Assembly: GCA_016763115.1 (NCBI GenBank)
Contig: JAESUL010000339.1
Location: forward strand, 1 to 5,690
DNA from: Phycisphaerales bacterium
GTDB taxonomy: Bacteria; Planctomycetota; Phycisphaerae; Phycisphaerales; UBA1924
DNA length: 5,690 bases
Direction: 5' to 3'
Below are positions 4,604-5,690 of the stretch, in pieces. The first letter of the stretch is position 1, and each line of letters opens with the position of its first letter. The position numbers and the translations under genes are program-made. The notes under the pieces are model-generated. The model ran no database searches, was not told the DNA's origin, and was given only the letters and a program-made list of their open reading frames with translations.

Positions 4604-5690
4604 ATGAGGGGTTTGGAGTTCGGACTATACTGGTCTGTGAATCTGCTCGATTGCCTTTATATCCCGATCGGTATTGTGACGGCACCGCTCTGGGCGCGTA
4701 AAAAGCGCGACGGGTGGGGGCAACGCTTCGGGCATATTCAAGAGATGCTCCAACTTCGAGAAGGTGGGGCAACTCGCAAACGGGTGCTGCTTCATGCTGT
4801 GTCGGTGGGCGAGGTCAACGCGCTGCGTGCGTTGGTGCCGATGCTTGGTGAGCAGGTCGATGTTGTCGTCTCGACCACCACCGACACCGGGCTCGCCCGC
4901 GCTGTGCAACTGTTCGCAGAGATTGAATCATGCGAGGTGGTGCGGTACCCGCTGGATTGCTCTTGGATGGTCCGCCGATTTCTTGATGCGGTCAAGCCGG
5001 ATGTAGTGGGGTTGGTCGAGCTCGAGGTCTGGCCCAACTTTGTCAAGGCGTGCGTTCGTCGAGACATCCCGATCGGACTCATCAACGGGCGGCTATCGGC
5101 TCGTTCGTTCAAGGGGTATAAAAAGCTCCGCCCGCTCCTCCGCCCAACTTTTCGTAGGCTTGCGTTCGCGTGCATGCAGGATGCGAGCTACGCCGAGCGC
5201 GTCACCGCGATGGGGGTGCCCGAGGCTCGGGTGTCGGTGACGGATTCAATGAAATGGGATTCGGTGGATGTCGATCGCGCGTCGGAGGGGGCATCGGACC
5301 GTGCGCTTAGCATCGCGTTGTCGATGGGGCTTGATCTGAGTCGACGGATTGTGGTCGCCGGCTCGACGGGCCCAAATGAAGAACATTGGATCAGCCAAGC
5401 GTGCCCGGATGATGTACAACTCATTTGCGCACCGCGCAAGCCCGAGCGGTTTGATGAAGCGGCCGCCGCGATGGTGGGGTGTACCCGTCGATCCCGAGGC
5501 TTCGATTCGACGAAAACGAATACCCGGTTCTTGCTCGACACCATCGGCGAACTCTCGACGGTGTACGAACTGGCGGATGTCGTGATTGTTGGACGGTCCT
5601 TCTGCAACCTCTACGGCTCGGACCCCATCGAGCCCGCCGCCCTCGGTAAGCCCGTCATCATCGGGCCGAACAACTCAGATTTCACCGACG
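4604..5690 (+). CDS. waaA: Lipid IVA 3-deoxy-D-manno-octulosonic acid (Kdo) transferase, 3' end cut by window
   Basis: Also called kdtA. This GT30 glycosyltransferase uses CMP-Kdo to add Kdo to the lipid A precursor at the inner face of the inner membrane. 362 residues are visible; E. coli WaaA has 425, so about 60 are probably missing at the right edge. The N-terminus has the usual membrane anchor (about 7-30). HAVSVGE (64-70) carries the expected catalytic glutamate, Glu70. Further signatures are ELEVWPN (139-145), INGRLSARS (160-168), APRKPERF (276-283), DTIGELSTVY (312-321) and GSDPIEPAALGKP (338-350). In the last, GSDPIEP stands where E. coli has GGHNPLEA. The frame stays open from ATG 4604 to the edge without a frameshift. 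No Shine-Dalgarno site precedes the ATG, but this start gives the right N-terminus. It is functionally linked to kdsA. Confidence 0.95.
   Translation, partial: MRGLEFGLYWSVNLLDCLYIPIGIVTAPLWARKKRDGWGQRFGHIQEMLQLREGGATRKRVLLHAVSVGEVNALRALVPMLGEQVDVVVSTTTDTGLARAVQLFAEIESCEVVRYPLDCSWMVRRFLDAVKPDVVGLVELEVWPNFVKACVRRDIPIGLINGRLSARSFKGYKKLRPLLRPTFRRLAFACMQDASYAERVTAMGVPEARVSVTDSMKWDSVDVDRASEGASDRALSIALSMGLDLSRRIVVAGSTGPNEEHWISQACPDDVQLICAPRKPERFDEAAAAMVGCTRRSRGFDSTKTNTRFLLDTIGELSTVYELADVVIVGRSFCNLYGSDPIEPAALGKPVIIGPNNSDFTD

Noticed and set aside
4317..4607. 96-codon plus-strand open frame across the tRNA
   Set aside because: It overlaps tRNA-Val and its terminator and has no protein family features.
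1..5690. CRISPR arrays, insertion sequences, attachment sites or replication origins
   Set aside because: No regularly spaced repeats, transposase or integrase signatures, terminal inverted repeats, or origin-type repeat clusters were seen on either strand.

Overview
The window looks like bacterial chromosome from a diderm (LPS-making) organism, most likely a planctomycete of the Phycisphaerae type. Three things point there. The small secreted protein at the left ends in a PEP-CTERM-like tail with a V-P-A-P-G motif, a hydrophobic stretch and an Arg-rich end, a form common in Phycisphaerae. The Kdo transferase at the right has planctomycete-like motif variants. A metal-type KdsA lies beside it. 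The taxonomic call is an inference from a few motifs, not a database result.

Layout, left to right. (1) Bases 1-237 are AT-rich and hold no gene I can support, only a Rho-independent terminator reading rightwards. (2) A minus-strand gene for a secreted, PEP-CTERM-like beta-rich protein (238-696) has a good promoter and a 5'-leader hairpin. (3) A small plus-strand DUF1272 zinc-ribbon-like protein (867-1097) follows. (4) A compact cassette (1085-3132) has the layout of a type II restriction-modification system: a predicted PD-(D/E)XK endonuclease and an Xre-type regulator run leftwards with an ATGA overlap, and a divergent D12-class adenine methyltransferase runs rightwards. The 75-bp gap between regulator and methyltransferase holds a sigma70-like promoter whose spacer carries an operator-like palindrome. 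The cassette is visibly less GC-rich than the genes to its right, and its two outer genes overlap their neighbours tail to tail by 13 and 15 bp. (5) kdsA (3118-3990, minus) follows. (6) A 344-bp gene-free stretch holds a G-quadruplex motif against the kdsA start, a TATAAT box inside a dyad, and a cluster of strong hairpins that may be an uncharacterised structured RNA. (7) tRNA-Val(UAC) has its own promoter and terminator. (8) waaA/kdtA (4604-5690, plus) runs off the right edge.

kdsA and waaA belong to one pathway. KdsA makes Kdo-8-phosphate, and WaaA moves activated Kdo onto the lipid A precursor. They lie on opposite strands around the tRNA, so they are not one operon. The restriction-modification genes look like an acquired defence unit placed beside this housekeeping locus. 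The regulator probably times methyltransferase expression through the palindrome, with the endonuclease translated by coupling from the regulator message.
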